The notes under the pieces: model-generated | Database searches by the model: none | What the model was told of the DNA's origin: nothing | Seen by the model: only the letters and a program-made list of their open reading frames with translations | Shown: positions 10,083 to 21,817 of the stretch, piece after piece | Numbering within the stretch: position 1 is the first letter of the stretch | How the letters are laid out: every line of letters begins with the position of its first letter | Program-made: the position numbers and the translations under genes | Origin: Prorocentrum cordatum | Lineage: Eukaryota > Sar > Dinophyceae > Prorocentrales > Prorocentraceae | Length of the DNA stretch: 64,000 nt | Direction of reading: 5' to 3' | Assembly (NCBI GenBank): GCA_963575745.1 | Contig: CAUYUJ010020281.1 | Coordinates: 1-64,000 of the forward strand

Positions 10083-10255
10083 TTCAGCGTCGATTCGTTT
10101 CGATTCGCGTCGGGGCGTCGATGAGATAGCGCCGATTTAGCGTCGGCTAGCGTCGATCAGCGTCGATTTTGCGTCGATCAGCGTCGATTCAGCGTCGACT
10201 AGCGTCGACTCGCAAGGGCCAATCGCAAGAGCCAACAAGATGGCATGGGAGGCTC
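10083..10255. repeat. GCGTCGATT array and flank R5, copy 1
   Basis: Units of AGCGTCGATT repeat, then AAGAGCCAACAAGATGGCAT and a GGGAGGCTCCC palindrome. The same order occurs at 55775-55905, so array and flank moved together. Confidence 0.75.
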
Positions 10256-10299
10256 CCCATGAGGTGCCACGGAGTGTGGGGAAAGAACAATCATCCGAG

Positions 10300-11500
10300 G
10301 ATATGATGGTGATGACGACGATGATGGTGGTGGTGGTCGTGTTGATGGTGGTGGTGGTGATGACGATGATGCTGACTATTCTGCTGATGATGATGGCGAT
10401 GCTGATGATGACGATGATGATGATGCTGATGATGGTGGTGGTGCTGACGATGACGATGGTGGTGACGACGACGATGATGATGCTGATGATGATGGTAGTG
10501 GTAGTGGTGCTGGTGATGATTCTGAGGCTGATGACGATGGTGGTGATGATGATGGTGCTGCTGGACGATGGTGGTGGTGATGATGCTGCTGATGCTGATG
10601 CAGACGGTTCCGATGCTGAAAACAATCCTATTGTGGCTGCTTCTCGTGATGATGGTAACGATGATCGTGGTGATGATGATGATGATGATGCTGACGATGG
10701 TGTTTTTGACGACGGTGATGACGATGTGGAGCGTAAGGCTGTGGGTAGTGATGATGATGCTGCTGATGATGGTGGTGGTGGTGGTGAGGATACTGCTGCT
10801 GTGGATGATGATGGTGCCGATGGTTATGATGACGATGACGGTGATGATGGTCATGCTGATGATTGTGATGGTGATGGTGATGTTGATGTTGATGGTGATG
10901 CCGATGGTGTTTATCACGGTGGTGATGATGCTGACGTTCACGATGCTCATGGTTATGACGATGAAGATGCTGATAATGATGCTGTTGCGGTTGATTTTGA
11001 TGATTAAGAGCCTAATGTTTATGATAATGTGGATGCTGCTGATTATGATGATGATGCGTCTGATGATGATGATGCCAACGATGATGATGCTTATGATGAT
11101 GCTGATGCTGATGATGGTGGTGAGTACGAGGATGATAATCGTGTTTCGGATGGTGATGATGACGGCGATGCTAATGACAATGCTGATGCTGATGGTGATG
11201 CTGGCAATGCTGATGGTGACGATGTTTCTGATGATGGTTTGTTATGGTGGTGGTGGTGATGATGCTGATGATGATCATGGTGATGATGCTGCCGCTGATG
11301 ATGAGATTGGTCGTGGTGGTGGTGATGATGATGACGATGACGATGACGATGACGATGGCGATAATACTGACGATGATGCTGAGGAAGAGGATGAGGATGA
11401 TGATTGTGATGGTGATGAGGCTGGTGATGATGAAGAATATGGAAATGGTGATGCTGATGATGACGATGATGGCGGCGACGACGACGACGACGATGAGGAG
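10300..11500. repeat. 1.2-kb GATGAT/GATGCTGAT array
   Basis: GAT triplets with GGT, GCT and GAC variants fill the stretch. It is open in several frames (aspartate-, methionine- or histidine/isoleucine-rich), which is the signature of a degenerate triplet array rather than a gene. Confidence 0.9.
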
Positions 11501-11572
11501 GAGGAGGAGGAGGGGGAGGAGGAGGAGGAGGCGGAGGAGGAGGAGGAGGAGGAGGCGGAGGAGGAAAAGGAC
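11500..11572. repeat. GGAGGA triplet array
   Basis: Pure GGA/GGC triplets cap the GAT array. Confidence 0.85.
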
Positions 11573-11589
11573 CAACCACTCCAGCGACA

Positions 11590-13430
11590 CGGATGACAAA
11601 CACACTGCTACAGCAGCGACACCACATGCGCATACTGCATAACAGCCACTACCCATGGCACCGACGACACCTACGCCCTTCGATCCGCCGGGAACATCAT
11701 CTAAACCCATGATTATCATCATCAATCGGCTCTTTGACGGCAGGCGTTTCCATGGAAGACAGCCGACTACGACCAACGACTCTTGCCGCCAAGGACGACG
11801 GGGTGGACACCTCCCTCGTGAAGGGCGCGCCGACAACGGAGATGGCGACAGCCAACGACGAGACGAGCGAGACGGAACGCCATGGTTAAGATTATCAGAG
11901 CGGCCACAACTACGTGCAGGGGGCCACCACTGACCAGCCCGACTCGACTGTGCAAACGAACGATGCGTGATGGAGGGACGACGTATGGGCCGACCGCTCC
12001 CCGACGGGCGGCAAACTACAACAGCTGAGAGTACGACCCCTTGCCTTCCCACCGACATGGCAACGTCGGCAACTTCGATCCCCTTGCGTTTCAGGCCTGT
12101 GGCACAGGCCAGCCTCACCGAGGTGCCACTGCGTCCACCTCCTCTCCCTACCCTCCAACGGACGTGCAGGATTTCCCACCTCACGATCCCACGACGGGAC
12201 CTGCCTCACAAGGAGGCCCGCATCATGCGTGCACTTCTGCTCTGATAGCGCGACGGGGCTTCTCACATCTTCCAGTCCAGCTGATTTTGTGATGTTCAGA
12301 TTCTCGGCGGTATTATCTTCCACCGCTACGCATTTACTGTCATCCGTCAGCAGCATTACAGGCGGGCCACGACCCACACTGCATGCCGCTGGGGTCTCTC
12401 CCTCCAGAGCGCGAAACAGCACACTCCCCGTCTCCGACCTCTACCACCACTTCTAGCACACCCCCGTCGCAGACCTATCTCAACACGGGTGGGTGGCTTC
12501 AGCGGCGGAAGCCTTCCCTTCCACTCCGAGCCTCGCATCCCGCGGCGGCGACTTCTCGCACATATTTCCAGCCTGGGTTGATGAGTATTTAGCTCGCCGA
12601 GAGCACAGGCAGTTCGGCGCGAACGGCAACGGCAACGCCAGCACCACCAACCACCCAATTCAGCATCATCTTCGGAGTCCCAACCAATTGCCAGACGTGC
12701 GGCGAGGCCACAACTTCTGCCGCAGGATCGAGCCTCTCCCTCGACCCTCCTGGGTGGAAGTGTAGATGGATGGTTCCGTGGGTGGGCGGAACTACGAGGC
12801 CTTCCAACGCAAGAGCCACGTAAAGCCAGAGACAAACTGAGCGTGCCACCCACCCAGCCTTCACCTCCCTCCTGGCCGCCACTTGCCCTTGCAGCTGCCC
12901 ACTTCCCGCCCCACTAACCTTCACCTACCGAGTCCTTGTGGATGGAGAGGGGTGGATGGGGGCAACGTGGGGATGGGAAAAGCAACAGGTCTCGTTGGCA
13001 CGAGCAGCCAACTAGCCGCCAACTGCCACCTCTTGGACCCACCACAGTGTCCGTTCTCTCGCTGGGCTGCCTCCCTTTACCTTGGAGTGCAAGCGGGTTT
13101 GCCAACCATAGCCTGCCGCCTCCACTGCCGCCACCAATCCCCTCTCCTCGTGCTCGCTCAGCGTCAGCTTTCCGTCGCTGTCCTCCGTCGTCGCCGTTTT
13201 GTCGTTCTCCAGTCTCCCGACCTCCAGGGGTGGTTGGGGCACCGAGTTAACCTGTCCACCGGAAGGGTCCCCCCCTCGGCCCCGCGTGTTCTTTCACCTA
13301 CGGGAAACAATTCTTGGACACTACCCCTTTCCCCCAAATTCAAAGTTGGCACGCGCGGGGGAGACTGCGGTCGAAGTACAGCTCATCATGCCCACCGCCA
13401 ACTTTGAACATTGGTGGGAGGGGGAGGCGT
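11590..13430. other. unique sequence; possible decayed coding, unproven
   Basis: This is one of the few non-repetitive stretches. Ordinary-looking peptide segments appear on the plus strand in different frames (11880-12240 with one in-frame TGA near 12026, and 12480-12770), one including NCQTCGE near 12670. They do not join without frame changes and show no domain I know. I do not call a gene. Confidence 0.3.
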
Positions 13431-13629
13431 TGACCGATGAATGTGGCATGCGTGTTCGTTTTTTTGTTTTTGTTTTTGTTTTCCTCCGAGGCCTGTACCT
13501 CTTCCAGCTACCCTGGTGTGATCGCCCCCCCCCCAGCTGCAGCGGACGCTGGAGGAGGGGGTGGGACGGCAGCGCCCCTCGACGGGTTCCCACGCCACCG
13601 GCGTCCAGTGTCCTGTGTCCAGTGTCCAG

Positions 13630-13808
13630 TGTCCGGGAGGAGGAGGAGGAGGAGGAGGAGGAGGAGGAGGAGGAGGAGGAGGAGGAGGAGGAGGAGGAGG
13701 CGGAGCAGGAGGAGGAGGATGAGGATGATAATGAGGATGAGGAGGAGGAGGAGGAGGAGGAGGAGGAGGAGGAAGGGGAGTCTAATCGTGGTGATGTTGT
13801 TGATGATT

Positions 13809-13898
<90 letters not shown>

Positions 13899-13905
13899 GT
13901 TATTA
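13630..13905. repeat. GGA then GAT triplet arrays
   Basis: Pure GGA (13635-13775) is followed by pure GAT (13800-13900). Upstream, GTGTCCAGTGTCC repeats lie at 13605-13632. Confidence 0.95.
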
Positions 13906-13929
13906 GGAGCAGAGGGAGGGCAGAGAGGG

Positions 13930-14280
13930 CGGCGGGAGAACGAGGTGGATGAAGATGAAGATGAATAGGCACCGTTGTTATTGCTGTGCTGTGCACGGTC
14001 ACTCGCCGCTGGGCTGGGCCACGCTCAAACCACCCACGGTCTGGGAATTCCGTGCCAGTCGTTCGAGGCCTGCCATGACAGAAGCGAGAGTTCGCTTCCT
14101 TCTGGGTTTGTGAGGGTTTTTCCCTTCACCCGACCCTGAAGCTCTTGTGCGGCATGCTGCTGCCATGGACGCCGCGCACTTTCTGTACATCAGTCGCCTC
14201 CAGCCAGCCCAAGCGGGTGGTGGCGGGGAGGGGGCGCACCGGGATGAGTGTGATGTGGGGGCAAGTCTTCTTGCATCGAC
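13930..14280. other. no gene seen
   Basis: GC-rich unique sequence between the triplet arrays and foldback element M1. No supported feature. Confidence 0.4.
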
Positions 14281-14287
14281 TAGACGT

Positions 14288-14448
14288 AAGAGTGACCTTT
14301 CGCTGGAGTGACCTTTGGTGCGGGCCCACTTGGGCCCCCCGATCGCGGAACGCGATGCGATGGTAGCCTCTAGCGCACTTGTGTGTGGCCCCCCCGCGGC
14401 CCCCCAAAAGCCGCGCACCAAAGGTCACTCTTACCCAGGGTCACTCTT
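14288..14448. mobile_element. foldback (MITE-like) element M1, copy 1
   Basis: The ends are inverted copies of each other: GAGTGACCTTTGGTGCG (14306-14322) pairs exactly with CGCACCAAAGGTCACTC (14414-14430). An outer AAGAGTGACC pairs with GGTCACTCTT (14439-14448). There is no coding capacity. A diverged second copy lies at 55108-55280. The structure fits a non-autonomous foldback or MITE; no target duplication was established. Confidence 0.65.
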
Positions 14449-14639
14449 GCGTGTAGCCGACTGCAGGTAGGTGCGCGAGGGGAGGCGGCCCACCGCACGT
14501 GCACCACGGGGTGACGGGACGCGGCGCGCTGGTGGGCGCACCCTGCTCTTGCCGTGCTGTGCGCCTCCTCCTGCCTTGGAAGGATCCGACGTCGCGGGGA
14601 AGACCCCGACCAGAGCTCGGGGGTCGGTGGGGACTCGGA

Positions 14640-14780
14640 CTCGGGCCGTTCTCCGAGGATGTCTCGGGCGACTGGAGCCGCCAGGGTCCCAAAACCGTGC
14701 GCTGACGGACCGTGCGGTGAGGTCTTGGGGGATTTCGAGATCACCGCACGGTCTGTCACCGCACCGTTTCGGGACTCCAG
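14640..14780. mobile_element. foldback element M2, copy 1
   Basis: The core 14694-14767 folds back: ACCGTGCG...GACGGACCGTGCGGTGA against TCACCGCACGGTCTGTC...GCACCGT. The same core with the same left flank (GTTCTCCGAGGATGTCTC) occurs at 22528-22680. It is non-coding. Confidence 0.65.
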
Positions 14781-15059
14781 ATCATCTGCGGGCTCGGTAC
14801 AGAAGGGCTCCCTGAGCCCGAGGCGAGGCGACAGCGCCCCTCGCGACTTCCCCACGCCGCCCAGGCTTGAGCAGCTTGCTTCCTCTGGAGGTCTCGTGGG
14901 GGCGCCTGCGGATCTCCAGCTCGTCCCCGCAGGTTTCCGCGGAGGGCGCCCATCAGCAGGCCCCTGGAGGAGGCCTCCCGAGACTCGAGCGGCCAGGCAC
15001 CTTCAAACATCGGGCCCCCTTGCCTGGCGGGCGGCGAGGATCTGACGGGGCTAGGAGGA

Positions 15060-15155
15060 GGAGGAATAGGAGGAGGAGGAGGAGGAGGAGGAGGAGGAGG
15101 AGGAGGAGGAGGAGGAGGAGGAGGAGGAGGAGGAGGAGGAGGAGGAGGAGAGGCC
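15060..15155. repeat. GGAGGA triplet array
   Basis: A pure GGA run. The 280 bp before it are GC-rich with no supported gene. Confidence 0.9.
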
Positions 15156-15269
15156 GGGAGATTGTGGAGTCCCTGTGGGTTTCAGACGATTTTTTTACGA
15201 TCTTTCACGTTGCTCCTCATCATTATTCTGATATTTCCTCTCTCGCTTTCTCTCTCTCTCTCAATCTCT

Positions 15270-17855
15270 CCCACTCCCATTCCCATTCCATTCCCATTCC
15301 CATTCCCACTCCCATTACCATTACCATTACCATTCCCATTCCCATTCCCATTCCCATTCACATTACCATGACCATTACCTTTACCTTTATCGTTACCTTT
15401 ACCTTTACCATTACCATTACCATTGCCATTACAATTGCCATTGTCATTGTCATTGCCATTGCCATTCCCATTGCCATTGCCATTACCAGTGCCGTTGCAA
15501 TTGCCATTGCCATTGCCATTGCCAGTCGCCACCCCGTTACCATTACCATTACCGTTACCATTACCATTGCCGTTACGATTCCCATTACCATTAGCCACTA
15601 CCATTACCATTGCCATTACCATTAGCATTACCAACACCATTGCCATTACCATTACCATTACCACTGCTGCCATCACCATTACAATTCCCATTCCCATCAC
15701 CATTGCCATGACCATTACCATTACCAGTACCATTTCCATTACCATTGCCATTATCATTACCACTACCACTACCATGTCCATTCCCGTTCCCGTTCCAATT
15801 ACCTCTACGATTCCCATTCTCATTCCCATTCCCATCCCCATGACCGCTACCATTACCATTACCATTAGCATGACCATGACCATTACCATTACCATTACCA
15901 TTGCCATGGCCATTGCTATTGCCATTGCCATTGCTGTTGCCATTCCCATTGCCATTGCCATTGCCAGTACCATTACCATTACCATTGCCATCGCCGTTGC
16001 CATTGCCATTGCCAGTCGCTACCCCGCTACCATTGCCATAACCATTACCATTACCGTTACCGTCACCATTACCATTCCCAGTACCATTACCATTACCACT
16101 GTCATTGCCATTACCATTACCATTGCCATTGCCATTGCCATTCGCCGCTACCATTACCATTGCCATTCGCCACTACCATTACCATTGCCATTGCCCTTCG
16201 CCACTGCCATTACCATTGCCAGTACCATTACCATTCCGATTCACATTCCCATTCCCAATACCATTACCATTACCAATACCATTACCATTGCCATTACAAC
16301 TGCCATTGCCATTACTATTACCATTACCTTTACCTTTACCTTTACCTTTACCTTTACCTTTACCTTTACCTTTACCCTTACCCTTACCATTCCCATTTCC
16401 GTTACCACTACCACTGCCATTTCCATGCCCGTTCCCATTCCCATTCCCATTCCCATTCACATTCCCATTCCCGTTCCCATTCCCATTCACATTACCATTG
16501 CCATTACCATTGCCATTGTCATTGCCATTGCCATGGCCATTACCATTGCCATTGCCATTCCCATTGCCATTGCCATTGCCATTGCCATTACCATTACCGT
16601 TGCCATTGTCATTGTCATTGCCATTGCCAGTCGCTACCCCGTTACCATTATCATTACCGTTATCATTACCAGTACCATTACCATTACCTCTGTCATCACC
16701 ATTACCCTTCGCATTGCCATTGCCATTGCCATTAGCCACTACCATTGCCATTGCCAGTACCATTTCCATTGCCATTCCCATTCCCATGACCATTACCATG
16801 ACCATTACCATTACCATTTCCATTACCATTACCATTACCATTACCTTTACCTCTACCTTTACCTTTACCCTTACCCTTAACATTCCCATTTCCGTCACCA
16901 CTACCACTACCATTTCCGTTCCCGTTCCCGTTCCCGTTCCCATTCCCATTCCCATTCGCATTCCCATTCCCGTTCCCATTCCCACTACCATTGCCATTAC
17001 AATTACACTTACCATTGCCGTTGCCATTGCCACGGCCATTATCATTGTCATTGCCATTGCCATTGCCAATCCCATTGCCATTGCCACTACCATTACCATT
17101 GCCATTGTCATTGCCATTGCCAATCGCTACCCCGTTACCATTTCCATTGCCATTCCCATTCCCATGACCATTACCATGACCATTACCATTACCATTTCCA
17201 TTACCATTACCATTACCATTACCTTTACCTCTACCTTTCGCCACTACCATTACCATTGCCAGTACCATTCCCATTCCCATTCCCATTCCCATTACCATTA
17301 CCATTAGCATTACACTTACCATTACCATTACCGCTGCCATTACCAGTAGAATTCCCATTCTCATTCCCATTCCCAATACCATTACAATTTCCATTACCAT
17401 TACCATTACCATTACCAGTGCCATTACCATTACCACTACCACTATCATTTTCATTCCCGTTCCCGTTCCCATTCCCACTCCCATTACCATTACCATTACC
17501 ATTACCATTACCATTACCATTACCATTACCATTACCATTACCATTACCATTACCACTGCCATTGCCATTACCATTACCTTTACCTCTACCTTTACCTTTA
17601 CCCTTACCCTTACCATTACCATTGCCAGGGCCATTACCATTGCCATTGCCATTGCCAATGTCATTGCCATTCCCATTTCCATTGCCATTTCCATTACCAT
17701 TACCATTACCGTTGCCATTGCCATTGTCATTGCCTCGCTACCCCGTTACCACTATCATTACCGTAACCATTACCAGTACCATTACCATTACCACTGTCAT
17801 TACCATTACCATAACCATTGCCATTGCCATGGCCATTGCCATTGCCATTGCCATT
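15270..17855. repeat. 2.6-kb CCATTA/CCATTG hexamer array
   Basis: Hexamers CCATTA, CCATTG and CCATTC, with patches of CTTTAC and CCCGTT, run for about 430 units with almost perfect 6-bp phase. One plus frame stays open for 485 codons and gives Thr-Ile/Pro-Leu runs, but other frames of both strands are also open for hundreds of codons, as expected for a hexamer array. Short phrases such as GCCAGTCGCTACCCCGTTAC recur (about 15525, 16010, 16625, 17120, 17735), which shows higher-order units. Confidence 0.95.
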
Positions 17856-17856
17856 C

Positions 17857-18017
17857 GAGGATTTCAGTAGGAATCATTCAGTGGAGGGTTTCAGTAGGAA
17901 CCCACATGTGGAGGATTTCAGTAGGAATCATTCAGTGGAGGGTTTCGATAGGAACCCTTCTGTCGAAGATTTCACTGTGAATCCATCTTATGGGGGCGTT
18001 CAATGGGAATCCTTCTA
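17857..18017. repeat. 27-bp minisatellite
   Basis: About five units of GATTTCAGTAGGAATCATTC plus seven more bases follow the hexamer array directly. The plus frame gives a nine-residue repeat, DFSRNHSVE, ending in a stop at 18016-18018. Whether it is ever translated is unknown. Confidence 0.7.
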
Positions 18018-18050
18018 GGGGGGAGGGCAGATGTGGCCACATCGCATTCC

Positions 18051-18151
18051 TTTTTTTTTGTCTCCTGGCGCCCCCCCCCCTCCCCCCAGAACAAAACATG
18101 TTTTTTTTTTTCTTTTCTTTTTTTGGGGGGGGGCGCCAGGAGAAAAAAAAA
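18051..18151. repeat. inverted repeat with T/C and G/A arms
   Basis: CTCCTGGCGCCCCCCCCC (about 18062-18080) pairs with GGGGGGGGGCGCCAGGAG (18125-18142), extended by T9 and A9 runs. The loop is about 45 bp. It is a strong hairpin candidate. Confidence 0.75.
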
Positions 18152-18154
18152 GGC

Positions 18155-18470
18155 AGAGAGGTAGGAGGAGGGGGAGAGGGAGGGAGGAGGACGAGGAGGA
18201 GGAGGAGGAGGAGGAGGAGGGGGCGGAGGAGGAGGAGGAGGAGGAGGAGGAGGACGACACAGAGCAGAGTTTGCACAGAAACAGTCGCGAACTCAGCGCG
18301 AAAGCCTCGCGTGCGCGCTTTGGAACCACATGGACTCCACAATCCCCCGTTCTCGAGGAGGAGGAGGATGAGGAGGAGGCGGAGGAGGCGGAGGAGGCGG
18401 AGGAGGAGGAGGAGGAGGAGGAGGAGGAGGAGGAGGAGGAGGAGGAGGAGGAGGAGGAGCCGGTGGCGCG
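18155..18470. repeat. GGAGGA arrays in two blocks
   Basis: GGA blocks at 18160-18255 and 18355-18465 are separated by about 100 bp of unique sequence. Confidence 0.85.
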
Positions 18471-18764
18471 TAGGGCTTGGGCAGGGCGAGAGGAGGTGCC
18501 CCCCGGCCTCTTGGAAGCCTCCCGGGCCCACTTTCAAAGGGCCCTTCCAAGACGCCTTTTGTCGAACGGGGCTAAGATGAGCACTTTTCCAGGAGGAAAA
18601 GAAACACATACACACACGCGATTAGTCGACTAGTCGTCGACTCCCAGGAGAATATGGGAATATGGGAAGTGGGGGGGAAGACGAACAAAAACAGAAGATG
18701 GTGGAACATTTGCGGAATTTTGGGATTTGTGTGTATTTATTAGTTTGTCCCTGGACCCCCTCAA

Positions 18765-18960
18765 TTAATCCGTTCCAGAACGTTCCTGAAAGCTTCAAGG
18801 GCGGTCCGGAACTCTCCGACAAGGCCGCGGCGTCCGAGACATCCTCCAGAGTCGCTGGACTTCAGAGATTCCAGATGTATCCTCACCCGATTTTATCCTC
18901 GTCCTGGCCCCGTCTTACTCTGGAGGAGGCCTCCTGAGACTCGAACGGTCATCGGGCCCT
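18765..18960. repeat. dispersed repeat R6, copy 1
   Basis: The unit runs from CCGTTCCAGAACGTTCC through AAGGCCGCGGCGTCCGAGAC to CCTCGTCCTGGC and matches 56165-56325. A shorter piece (GGAGGCCTCCCGAGACTCGA) is also seen at 14970. It is non-coding. Confidence 0.65.
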
Positions 18961-18999
18961 CCTTATTCGGCCACGCGCAGAAAGGGGGATGGGGAAGGG

Positions 19000-19070
19000 C
19001 GCCTTATAAGAAGCAGCCTCCTTCTAAGAGGCCTTTCCCCGTCCCCCTGCCCTCTTGTGCGCGCCGCCAA
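19000..19070. repeat. dispersed repeat R7, copy 1
   Basis: AAGAAGCAGCCTCCTTCTAA and the following GTGCGCGCCGCCAA block recur at 55395-55460. Confidence 0.65.
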
Positions 19071-19074
19071 CTTG

Positions 19075-19440
19075 CGCTGGCGGGCGGCGAGGACGAGGAG
19101 GTCCCCGTCGAAGACGAGGCCGCCGACGCTGAGGAGGGCGGCGGCGCGGAGGACTGCCGCCCGCCTGGCCGTCGGGCTCGGCAGCGAGGGATCCTCGGGA
19201 GTTCTGGGCGTGCACGGCTGGAGGATGAGCCCGAGGAGGGGGGGGAGGAGGTCAGAGGAGGAACCGATTCCCCTTACCGCCAGTCTTCCCGCGCTTTCGC
19301 CTTTGTTGGCCTCCTGGGAGGCCCTCGTCGCCACGGCTGGACTCGCCTCGAACTTCTAGTCAAAACGCGCCCCAGGAGAGGTCCAGGGAGTAGCGGTATC
19401 CGTGCCAATTGGATCCCCCAGGAGGGACAGCAAAGTTAAT
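19075..19440. other. GC-rich unique sequence, no supported gene
   Basis: Open frames on both strands overlap and neither shows a domain. Confidence 0.35.
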
Positions 19441-19444
19441 TATT

Positions 19445-19951
19445 GAAAGGAGGGCGAGGAGGAGGAGAAGGAGGAGGAGGAGGAGGAGGAGGGTGAGGAG
19501 GGTGAGGAGGGCGAGGGTGGGAGGAGGAGGCGGAGGAGGAGGAGGCGGAGGAGGAGGAGGAGCAGGAGGAGGAGGAGGAGGAGGAGGAGGATGAGGAGGG
19601 GGAGCACGCATTGCTAAGGAGGAGTAAAATGATGATGATGCTGCTACCGCTGATGACGATGATGAAGGATGATCAGGATGACGATGACGATAATGTTGCT
19701 GATGATGGTGATGATGTTGATGCTGCTGATGCTGCTGATGATGATGATAGTGGTGGTGATGATGCTGATGATGCTGATGCTGATGCTGCTGCTGCTGCTG
19801 CTAAAGGTTACGATGATGCTGACGATGATGATTGTGGTGGTGGTGATGATGCTGCTGCTGATGATGATGGTGATGCTGATGCTGATGATGATGATGATGA
19901 TGATGATGATGTAGATGATAATGACGATGATGATGCTGCTGATGATGATGG

Positions 19952-20006
<55 letters not shown>

Positions 20007-20215
20007 GGTGATGATGATGATGATGATGATGCTATGCGGCTGATGATGAGGAGGAGGAGCAGGAGAGGGAGGAGCACGCATGGTTGAGGAGGAGTACAAG
20101 GATGGTGATGATGCTGCTGCTGCTGATGATGATGCTGCTGATCATGGTGATGATGCTGATTATGATGATGGTGATGATGCTGAGGAAGAGGAGGAGAAGA
20201 AACAGGAGGGGGAGG
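19445..20215. repeat. GGA then GATGAT/GCTGAT arrays
   Basis: GGA (19455-19600) passes into GAT with GCT interruptions (19630-20195). A short GGAGGA block near 20050 and the phrase GGAGCACGCATGGTTGAGGA near 20070, similar to GGAGCACGCATTGCTAAGGA at 19601, indicate an internal duplication. Confidence 0.9.
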
Positions 20216-20264
20216 ACCAATGTAAACCGAAGGCGCATCAACGATGTTATAGTGAACCTCTCTC

Positions 20265-20640
20265 CAGGTTTCCTTCTCATAGGTTCCTAACAGGATTTGT
20301 TATCATTGCGGGAATTGCCCAAATGGAAGGCAATTGTTTGATAATCCCTGATCGTGCCAAAACGCAATACGCCACGACTCCGCGTGATTGTTGCGTCCTG
20401 ATAATCCTGAGTCGTGCCAGAACACCTTCCGTGGGATTTCAACACCGCGAATCAAGGTAACTGTTGCGCCCTATTAATCTTAAACCGTGCCAGAACACCG
20501 TTCGTGGGACTTCAAACATACGAACCCTCGTCGCTGTTGCAGACTTTTCAAACGAATGTGCGCGGCGCTAGGGCGAGAGCCACATTTTGAAAAGGAGCCG
20601 CCCTGGGGAGGCGATAGGGTTTTTTGTGTAGGGAAAAGGG
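20265..20640 (+). repeat. dispersed composite repeat family D, copy Z (partial)
   Basis: The order is: AGGTTCCTAACAGGATTTGT region, units with CGTGCCAGAACACC and ACCGCGAATCAA (sub-repeat B), then CGAATGTGCGCGGCGCTAGG (sub-repeat A). The same order is found at 58005-58735 and, reversed, at 53695-54545. It is non-coding. Confidence 0.7.
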
Positions 20641-21170
20641 GGTGGAGTAGCAGAAGGGGACGATGGAGAAGGAGGAGGAGGAAGAGTTTACGGTTACCGA
20701 CTGCCTGGAGGACGTCCCACATGCCCGCATCACAAGTGCAATGTCGAATTGGATCCTAAGCAGAGCTCTACCCCCGCCGTGCACCTCGCGGCAACGCAAG
20801 CTGCCCCTCCTCACCTAGTGGACGGTAGGGCCCCCGACGGTCCCCTCACAAGCGCCCCGCCCTGACGAAGAGGTTCTCGTAGAACTTGAAAGGCGGAATG
20901 GCGCACAGCGAGAAGACGTAGGCGAAGGAGGAGGAGGAGGAGGACGAGGAGGAGGAGGAGGAGGAGGAGGAGGAGGATGAGGAGGAGGGGGAGGCGCAGG
21001 ACCAGTGTAAAGACAGAACCACCCTGCCGTCCCAAGCCCCCTCCTCACAGTTCCAGGCCCCTCTTCGCCGCGGGTAAGCGCCCCCTTGGCAGGCGAGAGC
21101 GCGCCGTGAGGCTGCCGTTCGTGCGAGAGCTCCATCCTGGAAAATGATCCGCCCTCCATCCTTCTGGCCG
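20640..21170. other. no gene seen; GGA block inside
   Basis: GC-rich unique sequence with a GGAGGA run at 20925-20990. No supported gene. Confidence 0.4.
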
Positions 21171-21224
21171 TAGATCGGCGGAGCGATGGGGGGGGAAAAT
21201 GAAAAGGATAAGACCCTCTCAGAA

Positions 21225-21350
21225 GGCGGCGGGGCTTCTCAGAAGCCCCCAGGCCTTCCGATTAATTTTCTGTGTCTTTGGGAAGGCTTGCGAAACTTTT
21301 CAGAAGGCAGGGGGTCTTCCGAGCCTTCTGAGAAGGCCCGTTCCTTCTCG
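21225..21350. repeat. CTTCTCAGAAGGC palindromic words
   Basis: CTTCTGAGAAGGC-type short palindromes occur about five times, spaced 20-35 bp. Related words occur at 55328-55400. Confidence 0.5.
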
Positions 21351-21403
21351 CTTCCCCCCCGCGCTCGCCGCCAAGTCGAAAGCGCAAACAGGTAGGAGCG
21401 TCC

Positions 21404-21585
21404 TCGAAATCAAACGCAAGTTTTTATCCAACCTCCTCGCCCCCGACTTTTGATGCTGAGATCGGCGCGCGCAGCGTGGCCCGCCGGGTCCGAAAATGAT
21501 TGCAGTCGCCAGTTTCGTCTCGAACTCTGGAATTGGGGGTCCAGGGTTTGCGCCACGTCGCGAGAAAAACTTGCGTTTGATTTCA
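21404..21585. mobile_element. TIR element M3, copy 1
   Basis: The left end TCGAAATCAAACGCAAGTTT is the inverse of the right end AAACTTGCGTTTGATTTCA. The 182-bp interior is non-coding. The copy at 23622-23781 has the same ends and carries the matching interior in inverted orientation. This fits a MITE-type DNA element. Confidence 0.7.
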
Positions 21586-21693
21586 GGGGGGACGTAGGAC
21601 CGTCAAGTTCGAGGAAGGGCTGCGAGAGCTCTCCGCTGACCTTCCAGCACGTCTAGAGACACTCGGGGGCTCCAAACAGTGCAGTATCCACAC

Positions 21694-21714
21694 CCGTAGC
21701 CATTTTGGCTCAAG
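21694..21714 (+). other. relict dinoflagellate spliced-leader sequence
   Basis: CCGTAGCCATTTTGGCTCAA plus G is identical to the conserved dinoflagellate trans-spliced leader minus its first base. It is followed by CCGC rather than the GT donor of an SL RNA gene, so it is a leader copied back into the genome from a processed mRNA. Twenty bases on, TTCTGGCTGGCTCAAG ends in the same TGGCTCAAG, as a second, decayed leader would. The 35 bp upstream (AAACAGTGCAGTATCCACAC) partly recur at 22468-22488, so the leader could also sit within a dispersed repeat. Confidence 0.8.
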
Positions 21715-21817
21715 CCGCTTCTGGCTGGCTCAAGCAGCCGTTGGCCCCGTGCCCAGGAGCGTGCCCCGGCCTGGTCCACCCCCTTCAGGTACTGCACTGG
21801 GTCCACACCACTTGCGC

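Noticed and set aside
10240-11596. Asp- and Met-rich open frames of 255 and 342 codons on the plus strand
   Set aside because: Several frames on both strands are open at once because the DNA is a GAT array; no unique protein sequence is present.
13199-13906. A 235-codon acidic protein
   Set aside because: The frame is mostly poly-Glu and poly-Asp from GGA/GAT arrays.
15182-17730. Very long open frames (up to 485 codons) on both strands
   Set aside because: They are the product of the CCATTA/CCATTG hexamer; hexamer phase keeps many frames open.
21694-21714. An SL RNA gene
   Set aside because: The leader is not followed by a GT splice donor or any plausible snRNA part; it is a relict copy.
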